Assembly (NCBI GenBank): GCA_019359415.1 | Contig: JAHHHH010000022.1 | Span: forward strand, 1 to 64,000 | DNA from: Iphinoe sp. HA4291-MV1 | GTDB taxonomy: Bacteria > Cyanobacteriota > Cyanobacteriia > Cyanobacteriales > Nostocaceae | Length of the DNA stretch: 64,000 bases | Reading direction: 5' to 3' | Shown: piece by piece, positions 18,769 through 27,595 of the stretch | Layout of the letters: each line of letters opens with the position of its first letter | How positions within the stretch are numbered: the first letter of the stretch is position 1 | Position numbers and translations under genes: made by a program | Notes under the pieces: generated by a model | What the model was told of the DNA's origin: nothing | Databases searched by the model: none | The model's input: only the letters and a program-made list of their open reading frames with translations

Positions 18769-18925
18769 AAAATTAGATGATGTATTTCAGGAATACCTAC
18801 GTTATATTCACCGTAAATTATCAAATGCTCCATCAAAGGGAAAATTTTCAGATGAAGAGCGATCGCTGTTCCGACGAAGCTTCAGCACTAAGCTAAGGCT
18901 AGGAATAGGTAATTATAAACTATAA
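18755..18925 (+). CDS. Possible small basic protein overlapping the MFS 3' end (56 aa)
   Basis: A GTG-started frame overlaps the last 14 bases of the MFS gene and encodes 56 residues, with a charged, helical-looking middle (LDDVFQEYLRYIHRKL, FSDEERSLFRRSF). No family is recognised and no ribosome site is evident. The amphipathic composition is better than random, but the short length leaves it uncertain; it may also be a decayed gene. Confidence 0.3.
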   Translation: MRNAKKLDDVFQEYLRYIHRKLSNAPSKGKFSDEERSLFRRSFSTKLRLGIGNYKL

Positions 18926-18972
18926 ATGATGAATTGTGAATGAGAATAAACTCTCATAATTCATCATTTATA
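18921..18972. terminator. Inverted repeat between convergent MFS and psb29 genes
   Basis: TATAAATGATGAATT (18921-18935) and its perfect inverse (18958-18972) enclose further complementary bases (ATGAGA/TCTCAT). The position between convergent gene ends suits a bidirectional terminator. Confidence 0.5.
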
Positions 18973-18993
18973 TTTCAAAATTCTAACCTATAA

Positions 18994-19701
18994 CTATTCG
19001 TTAGTCGTTGGAGGAGCAACTGTAGTACTTGATTGCTGAGTACGCTGTTCCCGCTTTTTTCGATCTGCTGAAAGCATATCTGACATCGCTATCAAAGCTT
19101 GTGACATCTTATCTATATTAGAGCGGTATATCTCCAAATCTTTATTGAGTTTATCGTCAGATATATGCAAGCCATTAGCAATTGTTTTGAGTGCCTCAGT
19201 GCGTTTCTTTTCATCTTTGACCAGATCTGGAGCTGACTGTTCTAGTAAAGAGAATAAACCGATCGCAAACAAGCGACTATATTTAAATTTAGAATTGTTG
19301 GCTATTGCTTGTAGCGAGCCTTGAAAGTCAGCATCTCGAACTGAGGGAGTTTCTTGACTTAACCACGCAATGAGTTCTGAAGCGCTTATGCTTGTCGCTA
19401 ATGCTTGCAAACGTTTAGCATCATGTTTGTAGCGTTGCGGATCTTCTTCTACAGATCGAAGGAGAGCATGAAAAACCGATTCTTTATCTCGTTCTGGCTG
19501 ATAGCCTTGCATAAAGCGGTCAAAGGTAGTGACGACGCCCAAGGCATAAATAGGATCGTAGCTAAAATCAACATTTACTGACAGTAGGTGCATCTCCACC
19601 ATTAACTCTTCCACCACCCGACGATAAATAGTGTTTATAGGACGAGTGTGAAGGTTGTAGAAAGTTCGTTTGGTATCAGATACGGTACGGACGTTATTCA
19701 C
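18994..19701 (-). CDS. psb29: Photosystem II biogenesis protein Psb29 / thylakoid formation protein THF1
   Basis: 235 residues, the usual length. The signature N-terminus (VSDTKRTFYNLHTRPINTIYRRVVEELMVEMHLL) and the segment YALGVVTTFDRFMQGYQPE identify the family. The protein is known to assist PSII assembly and repair and to affect FtsH protease abundance in cyanobacteria and chloroplasts. Mostly helical with a Thr/Ser/Pro-rich tail. ATG 19701 is the start. It is alone on its strand, convergent with the MFS gene. Confidence 0.95.
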   Translation of the reverse strand: MNNVRTVSDTKRTFYNLHTRPINTIYRRVVEELMVEMHLLSVNVDFSYDPIYALGVVTTFDRFMQGYQPERDKESVFHALLRSVEEDPQRYKHDAKRLQALATSISASELIAWLSQETPSVRDADFQGSLQAIANNSKFKYSRLFAIGLFSLLEQSAPDLVKDEKKRTEALKTIANGLHISDDKLNKDLEIYRSNIDKMSQALIAMSDMLSADRKKREQRTQQSSTTVAPPTTNE

Positions 19702-19927
19702 AAAGCAATTTTTAAGGGCGACGTACTATTATTGTCTCGCTTTAATGGCACTTTGCCAAGTTCAGTTTTCTACGGGAAGTCCAAGTCATTCAAAATTTAG
19801 GGTCATAAGTGTTTTCGTGAACCATAAGCTATGACTGGCTGTTTGTTATTACGAAGTTACTCTTATATAGGATTCTCTAGAAGACAGGGTGTAGATTATA
19901 ACAATAATCTATCACACTCCACAACCA

Positions 19928-20524
19928 ATGACTTTTCCTGCACAACTGCTTGCTCTGGCTCATAATCTCTGTGGTGAATTTGATAATCGAGAACAAGCTA
20001 TTGCAGAGCCTCCTTGGTACGTTCACCTTTGTCTGTGGCACAGACCAGTTGCTCTATTTCAAGAAGACAGTCTCACTATCTTTGCTGAACAAGCCAATGT
20101 TGTCAACCTAGAGCAACCATACCGCCAGCGCATTATGCGACTTTTTCAAGGGAGTGACCCAGATGTACCCCTAAAAGTGCAGTACTATATGCTTAAAGAC
20201 CAAAGTGCCCTGATCGGTGCTGGTCGCAATCCTGCTTTACTCAACACGCTGACACCCGGTCATTTAGAGTTGTTACCGGGTTGTGTACTTAATGTTACCC
20301 AGCAATTCTTAGCTCCCAATAGCTATAAGTTCGCTGCTACCCCACCTCCAGACACTCGTTGCTGCTTTACTGTTAGTGGTAATATCGTACAAGTTTCCTT
20401 AGGATTTGAGGTGACTCAGGATAAATTTCTGAGCTACGATAAAGGAATTGACTCTACGACTGGAAAAGCTACTTGGGGGGCGATTTTGGGATCCTACTGC
20501 TATACAAAGAGAGAACAGTACTGA
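19928..20524 (+). CDS. cpcT: Phycobiliprotein chromophore lyase CpcT/CpeT family
   Basis: 198 residues of the CpcT/CpeT lyase family, beta-barrel proteins that attach a bilin covalently to phycobiliprotein beta subunits; CpcT serves the beta-Cys153/155 site of phycocyanin. Recognisable segments are YRQRIMRLF, LPGCVLNV and YDKGIDSTTGKATWGAILGSY. The sequence indicates a phycobilisome-bearing host. CpcT is preferred over CpeT because length and sequence resemble the T lyase of phycocyanin, but the substrate assignment is inference. It is not linked to cpc genes in this window. Confidence 0.82.
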   Translation: MTFPAQLLALAHNLCGEFDNREQAIAEPPWYVHLCLWHRPVALFQEDSLTIFAEQANVVNLEQPYRQRIMRLFQGSDPDVPLKVQYYMLKDQSALIGAGRNPALLNTLTPGHLELLPGCVLNVTQQFLAPNSYKFAATPPPDTRCCFTVSGNIVQVSLGFEVTQDKFLSYDKGIDSTTGKATWGAILGSYCYTKREQY

Positions 20525-20630
20525 GTTCTGAGTCAAGATTTTTCTGTTGCTGAGATGCATTCCTTAATTTAAAAGCTAAAGTGAGGAGTGTTGTGACAAA
20601 GCACTCAGTATTCAATACTCAGCACTGTCT

Positions 20631-21017
20631 TTAGCTAGCAATACTACGAGGTTCACCTTCTAAAGCCTCCTCCTCAGTTTCAAAAATTTCAAAAACTGTG
20701 TCCATCATAGTGACTTCAAATACCAGTTTGGCTTCTGGATGCACATTACAAATACGAAAACTGCCCTTAACTTTATCAGCATCACGCATTCCAGCTACTA
20801 AAGACGTCAGACCAGAACTATCTATAAAATTCACCTGAGAGAGATTTACCACGATATGACGACTGAGTTTGGAAATACACTCCTGCAACTTCAGACGAAA
20901 TTGCCAAGCAGTGGTAATATCCAAGCGACTAGTCGGTGTTAAAACGATAACGGTATTACCGTCTTGGGTTGTATAAGTTTTTTGATCTATTTGTATCACC
21001 AAACCTTTCCTTGACAC
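20631..21017 (-). CDS. STAS-domain anti-sigma factor antagonist-like protein
   Basis: A single STAS domain of about 120 residues. NFIDSSGLTSLV (about 63-74) contains the serine normally phosphorylated by a partner switch kinase (SpoIIAA/RsbV type). Such proteins bind anti-sigma factors or other kinases; the partner is not in the window. The longest frame starts at GTG 21017, but GTG at about 20999 (MIQIDQKTY) has AAGGAAAGG at good spacing and may be the true start. The C-terminus is acidic. Confidence 0.85.
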   Translation of the reverse strand: MSRKGLVIQIDQKTYTTQDGNTVIVLTPTSRLDITTAWQFRLKLQECISKLSRHIVVNLSQVNFIDSSGLTSLVAGMRDADKVKGSFRICNVHPEAKLVFEVTMMDTVFEIFETEEEALEGEPRSIAS

Positions 21018-21307
21018 TCCTCTAGAAAGAGACTACGGTATAGTTTCGCCTTCATATGGCAAAAGCTATAACTCTTGTTTTTCCCACTATTCTCCACCTT
21101 TGTGTACTGGAATGAGTTCCAGACTTAGTGAGTTTAGCTAACCTGTGACAGCACTATGTAATGCTGTAGCCCGTGATTGGAAAGCTACAGCAACGACTGT
21201 CATCTTTATTGCTAAGTGCTTCTCTTTAGTAGTTTAACTCACTAAAGAAGTGGTGAGTGCTGAATATACCAGTGCCAATTTTTTAGTATTTAGTTTCTCA
21301 TCGCAAT
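21018..21307. other. Intergenic, short inverted repeats only
   Basis: No gene seen. Contains a hairpin GCTGTAGC/GCTACAGC near 21160-21190 and CTTTAGT/ACTAAAG near 21224-21247. Likely promoter region of the STAS gene. Confidence 0.4.
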
Positions 21308-21418
21308 CTATAGCGGTTTTCAATTGCACGCAATACAGTAGAGGCGTTACATGTAACGTCTCTAAACACCATTGTGTATTTGATATTGCGTATTTGATTC
21401 AAATGAGAATCGCTATAG
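21308..21418. mobile_element. 111-bp MITE-like element, CTATAGCG ends
   Basis: CTATAGCGGTTTTCAATTG (21308-21326) pairs with 21400-21418 in 16 of 19 positions. The interior has a second palindrome, AGAGGCGTTACATGTAACG near 21333. Its outer bases match the element at 8133-8228. It lies between the hemF 3' end and the STAS gene. Confidence 0.6.
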
Positions 21419-21451
21419 ACTTATAGGTGATTTATACTCAGTACTCGAAAC

Positions 21452-22504
21452 TCATGACTTAGGACTACTGGGTATCCAGTTTACCCAGTCTTGAGGTTTG
21501 AGAAAGGTTTCGTACAATTGAGCTTCCGGGGAGTTTGGTTCAGGCTGATAACCGTATTGCCAGCGTACCAAGGGTGGTAGCGACATCAGAATTGACTCTG
21601 TACGTCCGTTGGTTTGCAATCCAAAAATGGTGCCTCGGTCATACACCAAGTTGAATTCTACATACCTTCCTCGGCGATACAGTTGAAAATTCCGTTGGCG
21701 ATCGCCATATTCCATTTTGTGTCGCCTTTCTACAATTGGTATGTAAGCTGGCAAAAAGGCGTTACCACATTCTTGTACAAAAGCAAACAACTGTTCCCAA
21801 CTGCGTGGTTCTTGTGTCCCAATTTGGTTACTGTAAATAGCTGCTGCACTATCTTTGTGAGGACCGCGATACAATGAACCCCGACGACCATCTTGGTAAT
21901 CAAAAAATAGTCCGCCAACACCCCGCATTTCCCCACGGTGTTTTAGATAGAAATATTCATCACACCAACGCTTAAACACTGGGTAATACTCTGGGTGATG
22001 AGCATCACACGCCTGCTTGAATGTTTTATGAAAATGGATTGCATCTTCACTAAAGGGGTAATAAGGCGTTAAATCCGCACCGCCACCAAACCACCACACT
22101 GGTCCTGCTTCAAAATATCGATAATTGAGGTGAACGGTTGGTACGTAAGGACTGCGTGGATGTAACACCATTGAGGTGCCTGTCGCATAAAAATCGTGCC
22201 CTGCTGCTTCTGGGCGCTGCGCTAAGATTGAAGGCGGTAGATGGGAACCCCAAACTTCAGAAAAACCTACCCCAGCTTGCTCAAATATTGCACCCTCACA
22301 CAAAATGCGCGATCGCCCTCCACCTCCTTCTGGACGTTCCCACACATCTTCTTGAAATTTCCCCACACCATCCAGTTCTGCCAAGGTTTGAGCGATTTGG
22401 TCTTGCAACTGTTTCATGAACTGACTGACTCTGGCTTTCGCATCAGTTGGTAGGGTTTGAGTAGATTCTGCTGGCAAAGTTGGGGTTTGGGAGTTGGTCA
22501 TCAT
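21452..22504 (-). CDS. hemF: Oxygen-dependent coproporphyrinogen III oxidase
   Basis: Converts coproporphyrinogen III to protoporphyrinogen IX with O2, a step in haem and chlorophyll synthesis. Strong family signature: [31 protein letters not shown] and [13 protein letters not shown]. 350 residues, full length. The start has tandem ATGs (22504 and 22501). Transcribed divergently from the SRPBCC gene, with a 404-base gap between them. Confidence 0.96.
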   Translation of the reverse strand: MMTNSQTPTLPAESTQTLPTDAKARVSQFMKQLQDQIAQTLAELDGVGKFQEDVWERPEGGGGRSRILCEGAIFEQAGVGFSEVWGSHLPPSILAQRPEAAGHDFYATGTSMVLHPRSPYVPTVHLNYRYFEAGPVWWFGGGADLTPYYPFSEDAIHFHKTFKQACDAHHPEYYPVFKRWCDEYFYLKHRGEMRGVGGLFFDYQDGRRGSLYRGPHKDSAAAIYSNQIGTQEPRSWEQLFAFVQECGNAFLPAYIPIVERRHKMEYGDRQRNFQLYRRGRYVEFNLVYDRGTIFGLQTNGRTESILMSLPPLVRWQYGYQPEPNSPEAQLYETFLKPQDWVNWIPSSPKS

Positions 22505-22908
22505 AGACTCAAGAACCTAAATTACAATTTTTGTGAAAGCAACAAACTTTTCAACTGAAAATTTATGAGCAACAGACACCATAAAGCAGGCTAAAATTGC
22601 CCAAAGAGCTATCCTTTCTATAGTCAAGCATTAAGACAATTGACGAGCATGACTACAATTAGTTATTTTCTCTCAAATGTGTGTATGCTTGTGTGTTTGT
22701 TGATTTTTTTCAAGTTGTTTATGTTTATGTAAAGCTCTAGGATTGATGCTAAACTCGCAAAAAACAAGTCTACAAGCACTTGCGACATAGAAAACTCAAC
22801 ACTTATCCAAAGAAGAATCTATGACTACATCCGCACTTAGGAGGCACAAATGCAGATGCTGACGATACCAGAGTTACCAAAAAGCGTGTAGGGAGGAGGA
22901 ATAGGAAA
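22505..22908. other. Divergent intergenic region with a short leader ORF
   Basis: Promoter region of hemF and of the SRPBCC gene. No full gene is seen. It holds the 13-codon leader frame listed separately. Confidence 0.4.
22850..22891 (+). CDS. Possible 13-residue leader peptide upstream of the SRPBCC gene
   Basis: The frame encodes MQMLTIPELPKSV and is preceded by AGGAGG at seven-base spacing, the best ribosome site in the area. It stops 17 bases before the next ATG, which has its own GGAGGAGG site. A translated leader or coupling peptide is possible; expression is not shown. Confidence 0.3.
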   Translation: MQMLTIPELPKSV

Positions 22909-23433
22909 ATGGGAGATTGGTTATCCAAATTCGTCCACCGCAAACGTCGTCGGTTTTGCGCTTCTCTGGTGCGGACGTACCGAGAGATCAGTTCTGCTTC
23001 TGTGGATGAACTTTGGCAAAAAGTGGTTGATATAGCAGATGTTTCTTGGCATCCATTACTCAAAAGCACTAATGTCCCATATGGATTAGTACCTAAACCT
23101 GGACTGATCTATCAAGCGGTAACACGCTTGTCACCAATTCCCATTCGCATCTTTGTGGAACGTGTCAATCCTAGAGAGTTGCTAAGTTTCAGAGTGCTAG
23201 CAATTCCTGGTGTAGAGGAACGAGTGACTTATAAAGTAGAATCTACAGTCTGTGGCACTTGTTTGTCATATTCTGTAACACTACGTGGTTGGTTGTCGCC
23301 TTTTATTTGGCCTTTGTCCCGTCCCTACGCGGATCGCGTAGCACGAGCCTTAGTCGAAGCAGTTGAGGGAGCGACATTACAAGCAGTATCAGGGAAGCGA
23401 AAATCTCTCAAAGACGGTTGTTTAGATTTTTAG
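22909..23433 (+). CDS. SRPBCC (START/polyketide-cyclase-like) family protein
   Basis: 174 residues with a helix-grip-like pattern: TYREISSASVDELWQKVVDIADVSWHPLL at the N-terminal strand-helix, then alternating strands and a long C-terminal helix (about 135-160). Members bind lipids or other hydrophobic ligands. No specific function can be given. Start ATG 22909 is supported by GGGAGGAGG about ten bases upstream. A very basic N-terminus (VHRKRRRF) is notable. The mrp gene follows after 278 bases on the same strand. Confidence 0.68.
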   Translation: MGDWLSKFVHRKRRRFCASLVRTYREISSASVDELWQKVVDIADVSWHPLLKSTNVPYGLVPKPGLIYQAVTRLSPIPIRIFVERVNPRELLSFRVLAIPGVEERVTYKVESTVCGTCLSYSVTLRGWLSPFIWPLSRPYADRVARALVEAVEGATLQAVSGKRKSLKDGCLDF

Positions 23434-23711
23434 TTATTAGTCATTAGGAGCCACTGCGCCCTTCTCCCAAGGGGAGACGCCAAGGGCGATGGAGGTTCCT
23501 CAGAGGGGCGTGCAAGTGGCGCTCATGAGTCAAAGAGATACTGACTCTCAACTCACTGAATATGGACTATTGACTATTGACCTTAGACCCCCCAAAGTAG
23601 ACTTTGGACTCATTAATTTAACAATCTAAAAGAGGCGCTGGCAGTTAAGACTCTAATAGATAAAAATGACTTTTTGTTAAAAATTATTGCAGTAGAAAGA
23701 CTAAAAACATT

Positions 23712-24782
23712 ATGTATGATATCCTTGATACCCATTCAGTCCTAGAAGTGTTGCGACCAGTGCAAGATCCAGAACTTCGCAAAAGTCTGGTAGACATGAA
23801 CATGATTCGCAACATCAATATTGATGGTGGTAAGGTTAGTTTTACCTTAGTATTGACAACCCCTGCCTGTCCTTTGCGTGAATTTATTCTGGAAGACTGC
23901 CAAAAAGCTGTGAAACAGCTTCCAGGAGTTACAGAGGTATCCGTGGAGGTCACAGCGGAAACACCTCAACAAAAAGCTTTAAGCGATCGCACTGGTATTC
24001 CTGGTGTTAAGAATATCATTGCAGTTTCCAGTGGCAAAGGAGGCGTTGGGAAAAGCACGATTGCTGTGAATGTAGCAGTTGCTTTAGCTCAAACAGGGGC
24101 AAAGGTCGGTTTGCTTGATGCTGATATCTATGGTCCTAACGACCCTACTATGTTAGGACTAGGTGATGCTCAAATGATAGTGCGGTCAACAGAGAAAGGC
24201 GAGATTTTGGAACCAGCTTTCAATCACGGCGTCAAGTTAGTCTCAATGGGCTTTTTAATTGACCGAGATCAGCCAGTGATTTGGCGTGGACCAATGCTCA
24301 ATGGAGTGATTCGCCAGTTTCTCTATCAAGTGCAATGGGGAGAAATAGACTATCTGATTGTGGATATGCCACCTGGAACAGGCGATGCTCAGCTAACATT
24401 GGCACAAGCAGTACCAATGGCGGGAGCAGTTATTGTTACGACGCCTCAAAATGTAGCACTGTTGGATTCTCGAAAGGGCTTGCGAATGTTCCAGCAGATG
24501 AATGTGCCTATCCTGGGAATAGTAGAAAACATGAGCTATTTTATTCCACCAGATATGCCAGATAAGCAGTATGACATTTTTGGTTCCGGCGGTGGCTCCA
24601 AAACTGCAGATGAGTTAGGAGTGCCGTTGTTGGGGTGTGTACCACTAGAAATTTCTACTAGAATTGGCGGTGATGCAGGTGTACCTGTCGTTGTTGCCCA
24701 AAGCGATTCAGCTAGTGCCCAAGCGTTAAAGGCGATCGCCCAAACAATTGCTGGCAAAGTATCAGTTGCTGCCCTGACATAA
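23712..24782 (+). CDS. mrp: Mrp/ApbC-family P-loop ATPase, iron-sulfur carrier
   Basis: 356 residues: an N-terminal DUF59/MIP18 domain (about 5-85, with TTPACPLREFI) fused to a MinD-type P-loop ATPase with SSGKGGVGKST (about 106-116) and IVDMPPGTGDA (switch II). Such proteins carry and transfer Fe-S clusters to apoproteins. The CxxC pair present after ENMS in NBP35/ApbC is absent here (ENMSYFIPPDMPDKQYDIFG), as in other Mrp proteins of this branch. ATG 23712 start. RodA follows after 121 bases. Confidence 0.93.
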   Translation: MYDILDTHSVLEVLRPVQDPELRKSLVDMNMIRNINIDGGKVSFTLVLTTPACPLREFILEDCQKAVKQLPGVTEVSVEVTAETPQQKALSDRTGIPGVKNIIAVSSGKGGVGKSTIAVNVAVALAQTGAKVGLLDADIYGPNDPTMLGLGDAQMIVRSTEKGEILEPAFNHGVKLVSMGFLIDRDQPVIWRGPMLNGVIRQFLYQVQWGEIDYLIVDMPPGTGDAQLTLAQAVPMAGAVIVTTPQNVALLDSRKGLRMFQQMNVPILGIVENMSYFIPPDMPDKQYDIFGSGGGSKTADELGVPLLGCVPLEISTRIGGDAGVPVVVAQSDSASAQALKAIAQTIAGKVSVAALT

Positions 24783-24903
24783 CTTGACAGAAAAATTTGA
24801 ATTTTCACCTGGTTGAAGTTGCTCAGCCTGGAATACAGATTGTTAGTTGTTCCTAAATTTAAAGTCTGACAGTTAAAGTTTTGTTTTAGTTTAAAAGCAT
24901 ACA

Positions 24904-26217
24904 ATGTTGTTAAAACGTTCGCTCCCCAGAGTTCGTTGGAAGTATTGGGTTAAACCTTGGCAACAAGTAGATTGGTTGTTATTTTGTTTACCAATTGCTC
25001 TCACCATATTTGGCGGTATCATGATCCGCAGTACGGAATTGAATCAGGGACTCACTGATTGGTGGTGGCACTGGCTCATGGGGGGCATTGGTTTGACTAT
25101 TGCCCTATTTATCGCCAGAAGCCGTTACGAACATTTAGTTCAGTGGCACTGGGTAACTTATGCCATAACCAACATTAGCCTGATCGCGGTCATGGTAGCT
25201 GGTCAAAGCGCTAAAGGTGCACAGCGATGGATAAATATTGCTGGCATTGCTGTACAACCTTCAGAATTTGCCAAAATAGGATTGATTATCACTCTAGCAG
25301 TATTGTTGCATAAACGCACTGCTTCTAGTCTGGATAATATTTTCAGAGCTTTGGCAATCACCGCTGTGCCTTGGGGATTGGTCTTCTTACAGCCAGACTT
25401 GGCAACATCACTAGTCTTTGGTGCAATTGTTTTAGGAATGTTGTATTGGGCAAATGCCAATCCCGGCTGGTTAATATTACTCGTTTCTCCGGCTATTGCA
25501 GCGATTTTGTTTAGCATACCTTGGCCGTTATCGGAAGAACCGATAGTTGTGTTCAACCAAATATCCCTAACAGCGTTAGGGTTAATCTGGTCAGCTACTA
25601 TGGGGCTACTTGGCTTTTTAACTCTACCTGGGAAACAAAATGTCATTGGCGGTATAAGTGCTTTATCTCTGAACCTTTTAGGTGGAGAATTAGGAGTCTT
25701 TGCCTGGAACCATGTGTTAAAAGACTATCAAAAACTCCGCCTTACTAGTTTTGTTGACCCCGATCAGGATCCTCTGGGGTCTGGATATCACCTCATTCAA
25801 TCTCGCATTGCCATTGGTGCTGGTGAATGGTGGGGATGGGGTCTTTTCAGAGGTCCTATGACCCAATTGAATTTTGTCCCTGAACAACATACAGACTTTA
25901 TCTTCTCCGCAGTGGGCGAAGAATTTGGTTTTATTGGCTGTTTGGTCGTACTATTTGTCTTCTGCTTAATTTGCCATCGCCTATTGCATATTGCCCAAAC
26001 TGCCAAAGATAACTTTGGTTCTTTGCTGGCTGTAGGTGTTTTGTCTATGATTGTGTTTCAGATGATTGTCAACATTGGTATGACTGTTGGCTTAGCACCA
26101 GTAGCGGGGATTCCCCTTCCTTGGGTGAGTTATGGTCGTTCGGCAATGCTAACAAACTTCATTGCCTTAGGGCTGGTAGAATCGGTAGCAAATTTTCGAC
26201 AACGGCAGAAGTATTAG
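24904..26217 (+). CDS. rodA: Peptidoglycan glycosyltransferase RodA (SEDS family)
   Basis: 437 residues with about ten membrane segments. SEDS hallmarks are present: GAQRWINI with VQPSEFAKI (about 110-125), LQPDLATSLV, and the loop FVPEQHTDFIFSAVGEEFGF. Acts with a class B PBP to polymerise lipid II during cell elongation; the partner PBP2 is not in the window. The family length and the region after VPEQHTDF favour RodA over FtsW. ATG 24904 start. Confidence 0.92.
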   Translation: MLLKRSLPRVRWKYWVKPWQQVDWLLFCLPIALTIFGGIMIRSTELNQGLTDWWWHWLMGGIGLTIALFIARSRYEHLVQWHWVTYAITNISLIAVMVAGQSAKGAQRWINIAGIAVQPSEFAKIGLIITLAVLLHKRTASSLDNIFRALAITAVPWGLVFLQPDLATSLVFGAIVLGMLYWANANPGWLILLVSPAIAAILFSIPWPLSEEPIVVFNQISLTALGLIWSATMGLLGFLTLPGKQNVIGGISALSLNLLGGELGVFAWNHVLKDYQKLRLTSFVDPDQDPLGSGYHLIQSRIAIGAGEWWGWGLFRGPMTQLNFVPEQHTDFIFSAVGEEFGFIGCLVVLFVFCLICHRLLHIAQTAKDNFGSLLAVGVLSMIVFQMIVNIGMTVGLAPVAGIPLPWVSYGRSAMLTNFIALGLVESVANFRQRQKY

Positions 26218-26458
26218 TTGATGAGAAGAACACAGAACTCACCAACGCAGAATGCAACTTGGGACCACCAAGATGAATCTAGGGGTTTGCTGCAAAGACG
26301 CGCTCCTTACAAAGCGCTCAGCATGAGCGTTCACTCCCATGTGGTCTCTTGTTCTTTCTTAGGTAATGATTCGTTAATAGCATTGGTAAATAGTACTAAT
26401 ACAAAGGTAGCTTGAGAAAGATTAAGCTATAAACAGGAAACAAGCAAGGGGAAAGACG

Positions 26459-26659
26459 ATGATATTACCTGGAGCAACTGTTCGTGTCAAAAATCCACAA
26501 GACACCTACTATCGCTTTGAAGGACTTGTGCAACGCTTAAGTGATGGCAAAGTCGCTGTACTGTTTGAAGGTGGTAACTGGGATAAACTCGTTACCTTTC
26601 GCTTTTCGGAATTGGAAGTTGTAGAAACCACAGCAGGACGCAAAGCAGGTAAAAAGTGA
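26459..26659 (+). CDS. ndhS: NAD(P)H dehydrogenase-1 subunit S
   Basis: 66 residues forming an SH3-like small domain ([29 protein letters not shown]..., ending with a basic tail). NdhS is the ferredoxin-docking subunit of the photosynthetic NDH-1 complex on the thylakoid membrane and supports cyclic electron flow. Start ATG 26459 is preceded by AAGGGGAAAG. The C-terminal Lys-rich end matches cyanobacterial members. Monocistronic, followed by a hairpin. Confidence 0.9.
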   Translation: MILPGATVRVKNPQDTYYRFEGLVQRLSDGKVAVLFEGGNWDKLVTFRFSELEVVETTAGRKAGKK

Positions 26660-26722
26660 GCCAGCGCTGCACCGACGTTTCCTGGAGGCGACGGGCGTTC
26701 CCGAAGGGTAGAAAGTAGAAAG

Positions 26723-26757
26723 GCAAAAGAAAGAGGAATAACTATCTTTTGCTTTTT
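26723..26757 (+). terminator. Terminator candidate after ndhS
   Basis: GCAAAAGA (26723-26730) and TCTTTTGC (26745-26752) form an 8-bp stem followed directly by TTTTT. Confidence 0.45.
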
Positions 26758-26788
26758 GAATTTTGAATGAGCGAATTTTGAATTGCTT

Positions 26789-27445
26789 ATGCGCCTTCCT
26801 CTACCACAGTTTGATAGAAGCGATCGCCACCCGAATCATTTTGCGGAGGTTATCCAGACTTCTAGTTGTGAATTTTTAGCTCAGTGTTTGGAACCCGACG
26901 ATTTAAGCTTTCCCTCAATGCCTCCCTTTGGAAGCTGGGTACGTTCTGTTGATGAGGAGTCGGGCAATCAAGTTTATGCTGTAGTATATTATGCAACTAC
27001 TATGCCCGTAGATTCCGTACATCGGGCAGTCGCTCTGGGATTGTCACTACAGGATTTACGAGAGGAACAACCTCAGATATTTGCTATGCTAAAAACAGAA
27101 TTCCGTGCTGTGATTGTGGGATTTGAGCAACCCGCAGAAACTAGTTTTTCAAATGCTCGGGTGTATCAGTATCTGCCTCCTCGTCCTCCACAAGTTCATC
27201 AAGCGGTTTACCGATGCGAAAGCGAAGCAATTATAAAGTTCACCGAACAGCTAGATTTTTTGCGGACACTACTTTCTGTAAATGGTGCTCCTGTGGAGCC
27301 TTTAACCGCAGCCGCCATTCGAGAGGTTTATCAGTTACGCAAAGCTGATCGACAATGGATTATTAAAGCCGGACGTACCCTGAGCGTGTTGCTTAAAGAC
27401 GACTATGATCGCTTGCGGTTCATTTTGAGCCAGATTCACCCATAG
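26789..27445 (+). CDS. HAS-barrel domain protein, cyanobacterial conserved
   Basis: 218 residues resembling the HAS-barrel family, a small beta-barrel found at the N-terminus of HerA-type ATPases and ATP synthases; here it occurs without an ATPase. Segments SWVRSVDEESGNQVYAVVYYATTMPVDSVHRAVALG are the strand-rich part. Function is unknown. A TTG at 26783 is in frame, but ATG 26789 is preferred. It lies between ndhS and the antiporter with independent spacing. Confidence 0.7.
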   Translation: MRLPLPQFDRSDRHPNHFAEVIQTSSCEFLAQCLEPDDLSFPSMPPFGSWVRSVDEESGNQVYAVVYYATTMPVDSVHRAVALGLSLQDLREEQPQIFAMLKTEFRAVIVGFEQPAETSFSNARVYQYLPPRPPQVHQAVYRCESEAIIKFTEQLDFLRTLLSVNGAPVEPLTAAAIREVYQLRKADRQWIIKAGRTLSVLLKDDYDRLRFILSQIHP

Positions 27446-27595
27446 GTAGTTAGTTTTTAAATAGTCGTTTAGGTAGCCTAGAGAAAATTTTTGGATTTGA
27501 TTTTTTTTCTAGAAGTAACTTTTGCAATTGAATAGATTCAGCGATTACGCTTAAGGTAATCAAAGCCTCACTATCGCCAATTCTGTGTCCTACCT

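Noticed and set aside
26218-26415. 65-codon frame directly after rodA
   Set aside because: No recognisable domain, unnatural composition and no ribosome site; probably intergenic.
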